DNA from: Selenomonas sp.
GTDB lineage: Bacteria > Bacillota_C > Negativicutes > Selenomonadales > Selenomonadaceae
Direction of reading: 5' to 3'
Length of the DNA stretch: 64,000 nucleotides
Assembly (NCBI RefSeq): GCF_024693525.1
Contig: NZ_JAILKR010000057.1
Span: 1 to 64,000, forward strand
A model generated the notes under the pieces. It did no database searches, was not told the DNA's origin, and was given only the letters and a program-made list of their open reading frames with translations. Within the stretch, counting starts at the first letter, position 1. Every line of letters starts with the position of its first letter. The position numbers were made by a program, and so were the translations under genes. Below are positions 50,254 through 59,374 of this stretch, one piece after another.

Positions 50254-51204
50254 TTGAAATGGGCAGAAGTAAGTATCCTGACCACTCATGAAGCTACAGA
50301 TGTTGTGGCGGAAATCTATCACGATATCGGTGCGCAGGGTGTCGTTATCGAGGACCCGGAACTCCTGAATCATTACATTGATTCGGGAATGTGGGATTTT
50401 TCGGATATCCAGCGTGCGGATAATACGGAGATTGTTACGGTCAAGGCATACCTGCCCATGGATGAAGACCTAGATGACAGGCTGCGGGATTTTGAGCAGC
50501 GAATTAAGGCCTTCCGTGCAATTGAAGGAGATGGCATTACGAAGGGATCCTGTGAGATTTCCTGGAAATCGGTTCAGGATGAAGATTGGTCGGATAACTG
50601 GAAAAAATATTTCCATCCGGAAAAGGTCGGCGGCATGATTGTCATCAAACCAACTTGGGAAGATTATACGGCCAGCCCTGACGACATTGTCATTGAGCTA
50701 GACCCGGGAGCAGCCTTTGGCACGGGAACCCATCCGACAACGGCCATGTGCATCCGGGAACTTGAGAAATTGGTACGCGGTGGCATGCGGGTTTTTGATG
50801 TGGGCACGGGTTCTGGCGTTCTGGCTATCGCGGCGGCAAAGTTGGGAGCAAGCGACGTCACTGCCATGGATTATGACCGGACGGCAGTTAATGTGGCGGC
50901 GGAGAATATTCGGGAAAATCATGTGGAAGATAGCGTTAAAACTGGTATCAGTGATATTCTGAAGTCTTTTGCTGGCAAAGCAGACCTGGTGGTGGCCAAT
51001 ATCATCGCCGATATCATTATCCGGCTGTTCGAAGAACTGGATGAACATTTAGCCGAAGGCGGCAAACTGCTGGCATCGGGCATCATCACCGAACGGGTGG
51101 CAGATGTTACCAAGGCCTGCATTGCCAATGGATTTGTGGTGGATAAAGTCATCGAGGAAAAGGGCTGGGCCGCCATGGTAATCAGTCGCGGAGAAGACAA
51201 ATGA
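50254..51204 (+). CDS. prmA: Ribosomal protein L11 methyltransferase
   Basis: 316 residues from TTG 50254, 9 nt after AAAGGAG. N-terminal substrate-recognition domain; SAM motif VFDVGTGSGVLAIAAAKLGA near residue 180-200 and ANIIADIIIRL. Trimethylates L11. Its TGA overlaps the rsmE ATG. The order dnaJ-prmA-rsmE-mtaB is common in Firmicutes. Confidence 0.95.
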   Translation: MKWAEVSILTTHEATDVVAEIYHDIGAQGVVIEDPELLNHYIDSGMWDFSDIQRADNTEIVTVKAYLPMDEDLDDRLRDFEQRIKAFRAIEGDGITKGSCEISWKSVQDEDWSDNWKKYFHPEKVGGMIVIKPTWEDYTASPDDIVIELDPGAAFGTGTHPTTAMCIRELEKLVRGGMRVFDVGTGSGVLAIAAAKLGASDVTAMDYDRTAVNVAAENIRENHVEDSVKTGISDILKSFAGKADLVVANIIADIIIRLFEELDEHLAEGGKLLASGIITERVADVTKACIANGFVVDKVIEEKGWAAMVISRGEDK

Positions 51205-51938
51205 GGCGGTTGTTTTACAAAGGTCTGCTAGCTGATACGGTGGAGATTACGGGCAGTGATGCCCACCATTTGATGCATGTCATGCGGGCGAAGGCCGGTC
51301 AGGAAATCATTCTGGTGGATGATGAAAATCAGGTGGCCCGTATGGAGATGACTGGCTTCCGGGAAGATGCCGTAACGCTTACCCTGCGGCAGCGGTTGGA
51401 AGCTGATACGGAATCGCCTATTGATTTGGTACTGGCCCAATGCCTGCTGAAGTCCGATAAGATGGACAGGGTGGTGCAGAAGGCAGTGGAGCTGGGGGCG
51501 GTTGGGGTCATACCCCTTCGCAGTCAGAATTGTGTCGTGCGCTATGATGCCAAAAAGGCAGCAGCCCGCCAGCAGCGCTGGCAAAAGATTGCCGACGAGG
51601 CGGCAAAACAATGTGGTCGGACAGCTCTGTTGACGGTGGAGCCGGTAACGGATATCCAAGCGTTTATCGCAGCGGAAAAAGATCAGGAAGACAGTGCATT
51701 GGTGTTCTTTTACGAAAACGAAGATCAGCAGACCTTGAAGGATTATCTGGGCCAGCTTAAGGCCAAGCGAATCGTATTGCTGGTAGGGCCGGAAGGTGGT
51801 TTTTCCCTGGACGAAGCGAAGGCCGTCGAAGAAGCTGGCGGCAAAAGTGTAACGCTGGGCCCTCGGATTCTGCGGGCGGAAACAGCGGCCTTGACGGCAC
51901 TGTCCGTGGTGCAATATGAATGTGGAGATTTAGGATAA
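51201..51938 (+). CDS. rsmE: 16S rRNA (uracil(1498)-N3)-methyltransferase
   Basis: 245 residues. PUA-like N terminus (GSDAHHLMHVMRAKAGQEII) and a SPOUT C-terminal knot with LLVGPEGGFSLDEAKAVEEA and LGPRILRAETAALTALSVVQ. Methylates U1498 of 16S rRNA. Starts with ATGA overlap to prmA. Confidence 0.95.
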   Translation: MRRLFYKGLLADTVEITGSDAHHLMHVMRAKAGQEIILVDDENQVARMEMTGFREDAVTLTLRQRLEADTESPIDLVLAQCLLKSDKMDRVVQKAVELGAVGVIPLRSQNCVVRYDAKKAAARQQRWQKIADEAAKQCGRTALLTVEPVTDIQAFIAAEKDQEDSALVFFYENEDQQTLKDYLGQLKAKRIVLLVGPEGGFSLDEAKAVEEAGGKSVTLGPRILRAETAALTALSVVQYECGDLG

Positions 51939-51952
51939 GGAGGATTTTTACC

Positions 51953-53257
51953 TTGCCAAAGGTGGCATTAACAACACTGGGGTGCAAAGTCAACCAGTTT
52001 GAAACGGAAACGATGGAAGGTCTGTTCAAGCAGAAGGGCTATGAGATTGTGCCCTTTGACGAAACGGCAGACTTCTATGTTATCAATACCTGCTCCGTCA
52101 CCAGCCTTGGTGATCGCAAATCCCGTCAGATTATTCGCCGGGCAAAACGGCAAAACGAGCAGGCAATCATTGCGGTATGCGGCTGCTATGCTCAGGTTCA
52201 TCCGGAAGAAATCAAAGCGATTGAAGGGGTCCGGGTAGTCCTGGGAACGAAAGAGCGTAGCCGCATCGTCGAGTACGTCGAACAGGCGGCGCGGGAAGAT
52301 GGGATTCTCGATGAGGTGGGCAATATCATGGAGGCCCGCGACTTTGAAGATATTCCCCTCTACGATATGCCACAGCGCACCCGGGCATTCCTGAAAATCG
52401 AAGATGGGTGTCAGAATTTCTGTTCCTATTGCATCATTCCCTACGCCCGAGGTCCGGTAAAATCCCGGCAGTTGGATAAGATTCATGCTGAGGCTAAAAA
52501 ACTGGTGGACGCTGGTTTTAAGGAAATCGTTTTGACGGGAATTCACCTGGGGGCCTACGGTCGTGATTTGCCAGAGGAGGTCAATCTGGCCGACGCCTGC
52601 CGGGAAGTGCTGAAGGTAGCTGGCTTAAAGCGGCTTCGTTTGGGGTCGTTGGAATCCATCGAGCTTTCCCCAGAACTATTTGAACTCATTCGTCAGGACG
52701 AACGCTTCTGTGCCCATCTCCATCTGCCCTTGCAGGCAGGTTCGGATTCGGTGCTCAAGGATATGAACCGTCATTATGATACGGCAGAATTTGCCCGTCT
52801 CATTGAACATGTGGAGAAGGAAGTTCCAGGGGTGGCGGTATCCACGGATATCATTGTGGGCTTTCCAGGGGAGACCGAAGAACAATTCCAGCAGGGATTG
52901 GATTTTGTGGCGAAGATGAATTTTTCCCGTATGCATGTATTCCCCTATTCCCGCCGCAGCGGGACGCCAGCGGCCGAGCGGAAGGATCAGATTCCCGAGC
53001 CGGTGAAAAAGGAACGGGTTCACCGCATGCAGGCACTGGCGGCCAGCAAGACCGAAGAGTTCCACCGCATGTTTATCGGTAAGACCATGCGGGTCCTGTT
53101 TGAGACCAACAATGAAGGAATTACGGATGGTCTTACGGACAATTACATTCGCGTATACACCGATGATGCCGTTATTTGTGGCGACCTTTATGAGGTGCGT
53201 TTGGAACGGCTTTATAAAGATGGCGTCTTCGGTAAAGTCGTAGAAAAGGTAAAATAA
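51953..53257 (+). CDS. mtaB: tRNA t6A37 methylthiotransferase MtaB
   Basis: 434 residues from TTG 51953 behind AAGGAGG. The UPF0004 domain holds Cys11 (TTLGCKVNQFE), INTCSVTS and VCGCYAQ; the radical SAM motif is Cys153-x3-Cys157-x2-Cys160 (CQNFCSYC); a TRAM domain is at the C terminus. Converts t6A37 to ms2t6A37 in tRNA. The TLGCKVNQ signature places it as MtaB rather than MiaB or RimO. Confidence 0.95.
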   Translation: MPKVALTTLGCKVNQFETETMEGLFKQKGYEIVPFDETADFYVINTCSVTSLGDRKSRQIIRRAKRQNEQAIIAVCGCYAQVHPEEIKAIEGVRVVLGTKERSRIVEYVEQAAREDGILDEVGNIMEARDFEDIPLYDMPQRTRAFLKIEDGCQNFCSYCIIPYARGPVKSRQLDKIHAEAKKLVDAGFKEIVLTGIHLGAYGRDLPEEVNLADACREVLKVAGLKRLRLGSLESIELSPELFELIRQDERFCAHLHLPLQAGSDSVLKDMNRHYDTAEFARLIEHVEKEVPGVAVSTDIIVGFPGETEEQFQQGLDFVAKMNFSRMHVFPYSRRSGTPAAERKDQIPEPVKKERVHRMQALAASKTEEFHRMFIGKTMRVLFETNNEGITDGLTDNYIRVYTDDAVICGDLYEVRLERLYKDGVFGKVVEKVK

Positions 53258-53372
53258 AATTCCGTATTAAGCAGGTAATTCGTTTTTCGTGGCGAATTAT
53301 TATAGATGTATCCGGTTTATGCGCAGTATTTGCCATTATGGACGGATAAATCCAACAAGGGAGGTGTTAAAG

Positions 53373-53720
53373 ATGGCAGATTGTATTTTTTGCAAGATTG
53401 CTCATAAGGAGATTCCTTCAAATCTTGTCTACGAAGATGATCAGGTGGTAGCATTCAAGGATTTGGAACCGCAGGCTCCAGTCCATGTGCTGGTCATTCC
53501 CAAGAAACATGTGGAAAGTGTCCTGGCTTTTACGAAGGAAGACAAGGATTTGGCGGCACATATCCTGGTGGATGTAATCCCGCAGCTGGCTCGTGAACTG
53601 GGTGTAGATGAGAAGGGATTCCGCGTTGTCACCAATACGGGCGACGAAGGCGGGCAGAGCGTCAAACATCTGCATTTCCACCTCCTGGGCGGCCGTTCCC
53701 TGCAGTGGCCTCCAGGCTAA
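53373..53720 (+). CDS. HIT family (HinT-type) nucleotide-binding protein
   Basis: 115 residues from ATG 53373 after GGGAGGTG; the longer frame from 53289 has no site. Zinc-type start DCIFCKIAHKEIPSNLVYED and the HIT triad His99-Leu-His101-Phe-His103. HinT enzymes hydrolyse AMP-linked substrates; the cellular role is unclear. Followed by the rpsU promoter. Confidence 0.93.
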   Translation: MADCIFCKIAHKEIPSNLVYEDDQVVAFKDLEPQAPVHVLVIPKKHVESVLAFTKEDKDLAAHILVDVIPQLARELGVDEKGFRVVTNTGDEGGQSVKHLHFHLLGGRSLQWPPG

Positions 53721-53731
53721 TCAGTTTGTGG

Positions 53732-53761
53732 TTGACATGGCTGCGCCAGCTGATGTATAAT
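53732..53761 (+). promoter_or_regulatory. Promoter of rpsU
   Basis: Consensus TTGACA (53732-53737), 18-bp spacer, TATAAT (53756-53761). Confidence 0.85.
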
Positions 53762-53819
53762 TGTGTGGTGTAGTTATGAAACACAAACTCCCAAGTTAAG
53801 TGGAGGGGGGGAAAAATAG

Positions 53820-54002
53820 ATGGCAAACGAAATCAAAGTTGGTAAAAATGAATCAATCGATAGTGCTCTCCGCCGCTTCAAGCGTATGTCCCAGAAAGCT
53901 GGTACGCTTGCTGAAGTGAGAAAACGTGAACATTACGAGAAACCGAGCGTTCGCCGCAAGAAGAAATCTGAGGCAGCTCGTAAACGCAAGTTCCGCGGCT
54001 AA
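53820..54002 (+). CDS. rpsU: 30S ribosomal protein S21
   Basis: 60 residues, normal length. Family blocks [20 protein letters not shown] and [20 protein letters not shown]. Small-subunit protein that helps base-pairing of mRNA and 16S rRNA. Strong promoter and terminator on either side; the GatB/YqeY gene follows, which is the usual Firmicute order rpsU-yqeY. Confidence 0.97.
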   Translation: MANEIKVGKNESIDSALRRFKRMSQKAGTLAEVRKREHYEKPSVRRKKKSEAARKRKFRG

Positions 54003-54017
54003 TCCTAGGTTTTTGCG

Positions 54018-54052
54018 TGAGGCGCCTGTCTTATGGACAGGCGCCTCATTTT
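54018..54052 (+). terminator. Terminator of rpsU
   Basis: 13-bp perfect stem TGAGGCGCCTGTC / GACAGGCGCCTCA (54018-54030 with 54036-54048) then TTTTATTTT. Confidence 0.9.
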
Positions 54053-54077
54053 ATTTTGATAGAAAGAAGGAAATACG

Positions 54078-54524
54078 ATGTCTCTGAAAGAACAGTTGAC
54101 GAATGATATGAAAGAAGCCATGAAAAATCATGAGAAGGATCGCCTGGCAGTTATCCGCATGGTTCGTGGTGCAATCCGCCAGCAGGAAATCGATGGACAG
54201 AAGGAACTGGGTGATGAGGATGTCATTGCGGTACTGAGCAAAGAAGTCAAAATGCGCAAGGATTCTATAGAGGAGTTCAAAAAGGGCGGCCGTGAGGATT
54301 TGGTGGAGAAAACCCAGGCAGAAATTGATGTACTGCTTCCGTACTTACCGGCTCAGCTGTCGGAAGAGGAAGTACGTGAATTGGTCAAGGCTGCTGTCGA
54401 GCAGACTGGTGCCGCTTCGCCGAAAGATATGGGCAAGGTTATGGGTGTCCTGATGCCGAAGGTAAAAGGGCGTGCCGATGGCAAAATGGTTAATACGATT
54501 GTCCGCAGCTTTTTGCAGGGTTAA
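54078..54524 (+). CDS. yqeY: GatB/YqeY domain protein
   Basis: 148 residues, ribosome site AGAAGGA. YqeY fold: KEQLTNDMKEAMKNHEKDRL, VIRMVRGAIRQQEID and VMGVLMPKVKGRADG. Related to the tail domain of the GatB amidotransferase; may bind tRNA, role unsettled. It follows rpsU; readthrough of the rpsU terminator or an unseen promoter would drive it. Confidence 0.93.
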   Translation: MSLKEQLTNDMKEAMKNHEKDRLAVIRMVRGAIRQQEIDGQKELGDEDVIAVLSKEVKMRKDSIEEFKKGGREDLVEKTQAEIDVLLPYLPAQLSEEEVRELVKAAVEQTGAASPKDMGKVMGVLMPKVKGRADGKMVNTIVRSFLQG

Positions 54525-54593
54525 GGGAATTGTTGGTGTCTAATGAAACTCCAAGGAAAAACTAATGAACATAATAGCTGTTATTTAAGAAAA

Positions 54594-54626
54594 GTTAACA
54601 TGGCAATGATACAGTATGTATGTTAA
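54594..54626 (+). promoter_or_regulatory. Inverted repeat in the promoter region of the outer-membrane-like gene
   Basis: TTAACAT (54594-54600) and ATGTTAA near 54620-54626 are complementary; TTAACA may be the -35 box. Possible operator. The upstream part of the gap (54525-54593) shows nothing definite. Confidence 0.35.
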
Positions 54627-54670
54627 ATGATTGTTTATCTGTTGTTCATGAAGTTTGGAGGATCAATTCA

Positions 54671-55267
54671 ATGAAGAAGAAGGCTTTATTTGCTGCGGTT
54701 ATGGGGATTACCATGTGTGCTGGTACGGGCTTTGCTGCACCGGCTACGAATTACGATGCTGGCGCTGTTACGGTTGAGGCAGGTATGAGCGTTGCTCCGG
54801 ATATGCAGATCAACGGTTTTTCCGGCGATGATAAGACTCGACCCTATGCAGGTGCTACGGTTGGTCTTGGCGGCAATTTTGCACTTCAGTATAAATATGC
54901 CGATAACAAGGCAAGCAATGTTGGTATGAGAATGCAGGAGTTCAACCTGAACTACCAGGCTGGTAAAAATACCTACATCTATGCCGGCAACCTGAATGTC
55001 AAAGGCACTTCGGCTGCATCGGGTATTTCCGATAATCGTGTGCAGGTTGGCGTTAAGTACGTCGCTCCGGCTGGTGATAAGACGAACTGGTGGGTTGGCG
55101 GCGCCGTTGGCGATGACCTTTGGCGTGCAGAAATCGGCGGTTCCTATGCGCTGGCTCCGAATGTAGATTGGGATCTTTCTTATCAGTATACGGATGCCAA
55201 AAATGTCGATGATCGGGTTGATGTCAAGACTAGAGGCCTTTACACGGGCCTGACGTTCAAACTCTAA
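54671..55267 (+). CDS. Small outer-membrane beta-barrel-like protein
   Basis: 198 residues from ATG 54671 after TTTGGAGGAT. Sec signal peptide (MKKKALFAAVMGITMCAGTG, cleavage after GFA). The mature part is a set of alternating amphipathic strands (ALQYKYADNKASNVG, MQEFNLNYQAGKNTYIYAG, VDWDLSYQYTDAKN) and the chain ends in GLYTGLTFKL, a beta-barrel C-terminal strand. It suggests an 8-stranded barrel in the outer membrane of a diderm Firmicute. Function unknown; surface-exposed or porin-like roles are possible. Confidence 0.75.
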   Translation: MKKKALFAAVMGITMCAGTGFAAPATNYDAGAVTVEAGMSVAPDMQINGFSGDDKTRPYAGATVGLGGNFALQYKYADNKASNVGMRMQEFNLNYQAGKNTYIYAGNLNVKGTSAASGISDNRVQVGVKYVAPAGDKTNWWVGGAVGDDLWRAEIGGSYALAPNVDWDLSYQYTDAKNVDDRVDVKTRGLYTGLTFKL

Positions 55268-55290
55268 TTGAATTGAATGGTGTCAAAGAT

Positions 55291-55322
55291 AAGGGCAACA
55301 GGTAACACCTGTTGCCTTTTCT
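55291..55322 (+). terminator. Terminator of the outer-membrane-like gene
   Basis: 10-bp stem GGCAACAGGT / ACCTGTTGCC (55294-55303 with 55307-55316) with TTTT. Confidence 0.85.
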
Positions 55323-55379
55323 GTGTATAAGCAGGTGATTTCCTTTGGGCAGGGAATATAGTATTAGGAGGTGATATCG

Positions 55380-56009
55380 ATGGATGTGGTGAGTATTCCT
55401 GCGCTGCAGGTTTTACTGCTGGCGATCATGTTCCTGGCGGTTTTGGTGGAAATAAAAACCGGCGGGATGGGCGCTGGCGTGTTGTTGGGGCTGGTAGCAG
55501 CAGCGGTGTTTTGGGGAAGCCAATATGTAAGGGGCTTAGTAGACCTCTATCAGATTGCCATGTTCTTGGCGGGGATCCTTTGCATTGTTTTTGAGATGCT
55601 CATGCCGACGATAGGGCTCTTGGCTGGCGTTGGTGTGGCCGCAATGCTATACAGTGTGGTACTGGCACTGGGGGGCGATATTCAGGCTATCTACGCCATG
55701 CTGATTGCTTTTGTGGTGTCGATAGCCGGCTTTGCCTTGATTGTGAAACGGCTGCCTTCAAGTCGGCTTTGGAATAAGGTGGTTTTGAAGGATCAGTCCG
55801 AATCTGTCCGAGGGTATGTCAGTACAACACCCAAACAGTCTTTGCTGGGCAAAGAGGGAGAAGTGTTAAGTGAATTGCGCCCATCCGGCGCGGTGCTCCT
55901 CGATGGCGTTCCCGTGGATGTGATTTCCGAAGGGGCTTTTATCCCTAAGGGGGAAAAAGTACGGGTAGTAGCCGTTGAAGGTGTTCGGGTAGTAGTTCGT
56001 AAAGTTTAA
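55380..56009 (+). CDS. NfeD-like membrane protein
   Basis: 209 residues from ATG 55380 after AGGAGGTGA. About 4 membrane spans in the first 125 residues (including GLVAAAVFWGSQYV and LIAFVVSIAGFALIVK) and a C-terminal OB-like NfeD domain (GKEGEVLSELRPSGAVLLDG, EKVRVVAVEGVRVVV). No protease domain, so it is the short form. NfeD proteins are encoded next to flotillins or stomatins and act with them; floA follows after 18 bp. Confidence 0.88.
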   Translation: MDVVSIPALQVLLLAIMFLAVLVEIKTGGMGAGVLLGLVAAAVFWGSQYVRGLVDLYQIAMFLAGILCIVFEMLMPTIGLLAGVGVAAMLYSVVLALGGDIQAIYAMLIAFVVSIAGFALIVKRLPSSRLWNKVVLKDQSESVRGYVSTTPKQSLLGKEGEVLSELRPSGAVLLDGVPVDVISEGAFIPKGEKVRVVAVEGVRVVVRKV

Positions 56010-56027
56010 TTTTCTGGAGGTATTGTT

Positions 56028-57032
56028 ATGGTCGGAATAATCGGATCGGGTTTTTTCCTGGTATTACTCATTGCTTTTGTCATGATATTTTTGCATTTCG
56101 TGCCGCTGGGGCTATGGATTTCGGCGCTGGCTGCTGATGTTCGGGTAGGAATTGTCACGCTGGTTGGTATGCGCATGCGCCGGGTTCCGCCGGCAAAGAT
56201 TATCCTGCCCCTTATCAAGGCCAATAAAGCCGGTCTGAATGTGGCGGTTAATCAGCTTGAGGCCCACTATTTGGCTGGCGGTAATGTCGATAAGGTGGTA
56301 GATGCGCTGATAGCGGCACATCGTGCCCAGATCCCCCTGCCCTTTGAGCGCTCGGCTGCCATTGACCTGGCAGGCCGTGATGTATTGGAAGCTGTGCAGA
56401 TGAGTGTAAATCCGAAGGTTATCGAGACGCCGGTGGTTTCGGCGGTGGCCAAGAATGGTATCGAGCTTAAGATTAAGGCCCGTGTCACGGTTCGTGCCAA
56501 CATCGACCGCCTGGTGGGTGGTGCCGGTGAACCCACGATCATTGCCCGTGTTGGTGAAGGCATTGTTACAACAGTAGGTTCTTCGGAAAGTCATAATGAT
56601 GTGTTGGCCAATCCGGACGATATTTCGAAGACGGTACTGGGCAAAGGTCTCGATGCCGGTACTGCTTTTGAAATCCTCTCCATTGATATTGCCGATGTGG
56701 ATGTAGGGCGCAATATCGGTGCAGAACTCCAGACGGATCAGGCCGAGGCAGACAAGCGCATTGCTCAGGCCAAGGCGGAGGAACGCCGTGCTATGGCCGT
56801 AGCCAAAGAGCAGGAAATGAAGGCTTATACCCAGGAGATGGAAGCTAAAGTTGTCGAGGCTCAGGCCGAAGTTCCTCATGCTATGGCCCAGGCTCTGCGC
56901 GAAGGCAAACTAGGAGTTATGGATTATTACAATTTGAACAACGTTCAGGCAGATACGGATATGCGTAATGCCATTAGTGCCTCTGGCGAAGGACAAGGGA
57001 AGCTCCAGGCACCAACGGCGCCAGTAAAGTAA
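56028..57032 (+). CDS. floA: Flotillin-like protein FloA
   Basis: 334 residues, family length. An N-terminal membrane hairpin ([20 protein letters not shown]), a PHB/SPFH domain (about 40-190), then a helical coiled-coil tail with [20 protein letters not shown]. Forms membrane microdomains. Ribosome site TGGAGG precedes it. It is the second gene of the NfeD-FloA pair; a small coiled-coil protein gene follows 10 bp later. Confidence 0.95.
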   Translation: MVGIIGSGFFLVLLIAFVMIFLHFVPLGLWISALAADVRVGIVTLVGMRMRRVPPAKIILPLIKANKAGLNVAVNQLEAHYLAGGNVDKVVDALIAAHRAQIPLPFERSAAIDLAGRDVLEAVQMSVNPKVIETPVVSAVAKNGIELKIKARVTVRANIDRLVGGAGEPTIIARVGEGIVTTVGSSESHNDVLANPDDISKTVLGKGLDAGTAFEILSIDIADVDVGRNIGAELQTDQAEADKRIAQAKAEERRAMAVAKEQEMKAYTQEMEAKVVEAQAEVPHAMAQALREGKLGVMDYYNLNNVQADTDMRNAISASGEGQGKLQAPTAPVK

Positions 57033-57042
57033 GGAGGTCATC

Positions 57043-57489
57043 ATGGAATCAATCCTGATGATTATCGTATTTGTCTTGTTTGCCGTGCTGTCGGATAAAA
57101 GTGGCAGCAAGAAAAAAGCCCCGGTGCCAAGACCGGAAAATTCAGCGGCGAAAACCAGCGGAAATCTGGGGTTCAAGATTCCGGAATTGCGCAATGCGCC
57201 GGATTCATCGAAGCGGGATGCGGAATGGATATGTCTGCAGGAACAAGCATACCGGAAAGAGCAAGAGGCGAAGCGGCGCGAGGCGGAATACAAGAAACAG
57301 CGCTTGCAGCAGGAAGCAGATATTCGGGTGGCTGAGGAAGCTGCCTATGAGGTGCAGGCGAAACTGGTTAGTGTTTCCAAAAGAAAACCCAAATTGCAAA
57401 TTCCTGTCCTTACCCCTGAAACGGCGCAGCAGGCAGTAGTTCTTGCGGAAATCCTTGGCCGGCCGAAGGCTTATCGTAGACGCCGTTAA
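57043..57489 (+). CDS. Membrane-anchored coiled-coil protein downstream of floA
   Basis: 148 residues, AAGGAGG ahead of ATG 57043. One N-terminal span (SILMIIVFVLFAVLS), a basic/Pro stretch, then a charged helix (KEQEAKRREAEYKKQRLQQE), ending in VLAEILGRPKAYRRRR. The spacing places it in the nfeD-floA operon, so it may act with FloA; family not recognised. Confidence 0.75.
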   Translation: MESILMIIVFVLFAVLSDKSGSKKKAPVPRPENSAAKTSGNLGFKIPELRNAPDSSKRDAEWICLQEQAYRKEQEAKRREAEYKKQRLQQEADIRVAEEAAYEVQAKLVSVSKRKPKLQIPVLTPETAQQAVVLAEILGRPKAYRRRR

Positions 57490-57592
57490 CGATAAATTTT
57501 ATGCGTTTTATCGATGACAAAAATGGGTATTTGTAGTAAAATAGAACAATATGCTATGAAGAAAGAAATACGAATTTTTGTAGGTGATAAGC

Positions 57593-58564
57593 GTGTCAAA
57601 CTCCATGTTTGATGTTATACAAGAGGATATAGAGAAGCTCAATGAGGGCTTGATTGGTGCCGTGTCCTCGCCAGTAGACCTGGTGACGGAAATCGGTACG
57701 CATCTGGTGACGGCCGGTGGCAAACGCATTCGTCCGGCTCTTTGCCTGCTGGCTGCTCATGGCGGCCCCGCTTACAGCCTGGAACGGCTGCTGCCGTTAG
57801 CTGAGGCCCTAGAGCTTATCCATACGGCATCTTTGGTACACGATGATGTTATCGATGAGGCAGATACGCGTCGCGGCTGCATTACGGCAAATGCCAAATG
57901 GGATAATCAAGTGGCAATTTTGAGCGGTGACTATATCTTTGCGAAGGCATTTGGTCTCATTGCCGATGGCGAATATGGAAATTATGTATCAAAGCGGCTG
58001 GCTGATTTAGTCTGCAATTTGAGCGTTGGGGAGATTATCCAGAACCATACGGTTTATCATGCGGTAAAGGATTTGGATAACTACTACAATCGCATTCAGA
58101 AGAAAACGGCGGACTTTTTGGAGATATGCTGTGAACTCGGTGCCTATGTGGGCGGGTTCGAGCAAGAGGAAGTTCGCCGCCTGGCTGAATACGGCCATTG
58201 CATTGGCATGGCCTTTCAGATTACCGATGATTTGCTGGATATCCTGCAGACCTCGGAGAAAATCGGCAAACCGGCAGGCAATGACATCCGCCAGGGAATT
58301 GTCACGTTGCCGGTTATCCATGCCCTTAATGTAAGCGCGGATGCTGCTGAGCTTGAGAATATCGTGACGGACCCCGCTATGACGGATGAAATGGTGGCGC
58401 GGGCCTTGGCAATCGTCAAGGCAACCGATGGCGTTGAGATTGCTAAGGCCAAGGTGGAGGAATATCTCGACCGTGCCCGTGAGGTACTGCCGGAGAGCCT
58501 GGCGCCGGAAATTCGCGAGGCCTTTGTCATGGTGGCGGACTTTATTGGCGACCGTGATTTTTGA
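57593..58564 (+). CDS. Polyprenyl diphosphate synthase (trans-isoprenyl type)
   Basis: 323 residues from GTG 57593 after TAGGTGAT; GTG 57584 and ATG 57605 are alternatives. Two Asp-rich motifs: HDDVIDEAD (Asp84, Asp85, Asp88) and ITDDLLD (Asp212, Asp213, Asp216), plus GGKRIRPAL. Builds a long all-trans isoprenoid, probably the side chain of menaquinone; the ubiD and ubiA-type genes downstream fit this. Chain length cannot be read by eye. Confidence 0.92.
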   Translation: MSNSMFDVIQEDIEKLNEGLIGAVSSPVDLVTEIGTHLVTAGGKRIRPALCLLAAHGGPAYSLERLLPLAEALELIHTASLVHDDVIDEADTRRGCITANAKWDNQVAILSGDYIFAKAFGLIADGEYGNYVSKRLADLVCNLSVGEIIQNHTVYHAVKDLDNYYNRIQKKTADFLEICCELGAYVGGFEQEEVRRLAEYGHCIGMAFQITDDLLDILQTSEKIGKPAGNDIRQGIVTLPVIHALNVSADAAELENIVTDPAMTDEMVARALAIVKATDGVEIAKAKVEEYLDRAREVLPESLAPEIREAFVMVADFIGDRDF

Positions 58565-58602
58565 TGGATTAGAGATTTGGGAATGTATGGAGGAAGATAA
58601 TT

Positions 58603-58962
58603 ATGTTGAGTGCTCCTGAACTTATCATGATTCTGGTAGTAGGTTTGGTGGTTTTTGGTCCGGGCAAGCTCCCTGAGTTAGCTCGTTCCTTAGGCAAAGG
58701 GGTTCGGGAATTCAAAAAGGCGACCAATGCACTTTCACAGGCAATCAATGCACCGGAGCAGGCTCCCGTACAGCAGCAGGCGACAGCTCAGCCCCAGGCG
58801 CAGCAGCCGGCACCAACTGCTCCGGAGCCTGCGGTAAATGCGGCGGCTGAACAGCCCGCTTCAAAGGAGGCTTCGAAGCCTGCTGCTCCGGCTTATCAGG
58901 CTCCAACTCAGGAATCCGTGCGTCAGCAGATTCAGGAGCAGGCTGAGAAAAAAGCAGAATAA
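58603..58962 (+). CDS. tatA: Twin-arginine translocase subunit TatA (first copy)
   Basis: 119 residues. N-terminal helix SAPELIMILVVGLVVFGPGK, amphipathic helix KLPELARSLGKGVREFKK, then a long Gln/Pro/Ala-rich tail (about 50-110) ending QEQAEKKAE. The tail is longer than usual. Forms the Tat pore with TatC. Followed by a terminator, so it is a separate unit from the second tatA. Confidence 0.93.
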   Translation: MLSAPELIMILVVGLVVFGPGKLPELARSLGKGVREFKKATNALSQAINAPEQAPVQQQATAQPQAQQPAPTAPEPAVNAAAEQPASKEASKPAAPAYQAPTQESVRQQIQEQAEKKAE

Positions 58963-58974
58963 ATTGTTGACCGT

Positions 58975-59012
58975 AAAAAAACCATCATTGTCTGTGGCAA
59001 TGATGGTTTTTA
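58975..59012 (+). terminator. Terminator after the first tatA
   Basis: ACCATCATTG / CAATGATGGT (58981-58990 with 58998-59007) extended by A/T pairs, with a T5 tail. Confidence 0.88.
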
Positions 59013-59058
59013 TTATATCCATCATAAGGATTTCATATGATAGGCCCAATATGTTTCG

Positions 59059-59087
59059 TTGAGATTTTTATGTTTTTTCGTTATAAT
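59059..59087 (+). promoter_or_regulatory. Promoter of the second tatA and tatC
   Basis: TTGAGA (59059-59064), 17-bp spacer, TATAAT (59082-59087). Confidence 0.7.
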
Positions 59088-59140
59088 AAAAAAGAGAAAA
59101 TATAATCGCGTAGATGAATTGTTTTTTAGGAGGATTTTTT

Positions 59141-59359
59141 ATGTTTAGTCCATGGCAAGCCGGAATTGTAGTGTTGATTGCCCTCGTTATTTTTGGACCG
59201 AGCCGTCTGCCGGAAATTGGCAAGGCACTGGGCAAGGGCATCCGTGAATTCAAGTCGAGTGCAACTGGCGATGATGCAAAGCAGGCAGAACAGACGATGA
59301 CTAATGTAACGGAGCAGCCGAAGGAATTGCCGTCGAAGTCTGACACGACAAAACAGTAA
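59141..59359 (+). CDS. tatA: Twin-arginine translocase subunit TatA (second copy)
   Basis: 72 residues from ATG 59141 after AGGAGG. Hydrophobic helix [18 protein letters not shown] and amphipathic [14 protein letters not shown] with a short tail. It is a paralogue of the 58603 copy with less tail; tatC follows 15 bp later. Two TatA-type proteins may differ in substrate or serve as TatA and TatB roles. Confidence 0.92.
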   Translation: MFSPWQAGIVVLIALVIFGPSRLPEIGKALGKGIREFKSSATGDDAKQAEQTMTNVTEQPKELPSKSDTTKQ

Positions 59360-59374
59360 GCCAGGTGGAGTTAC

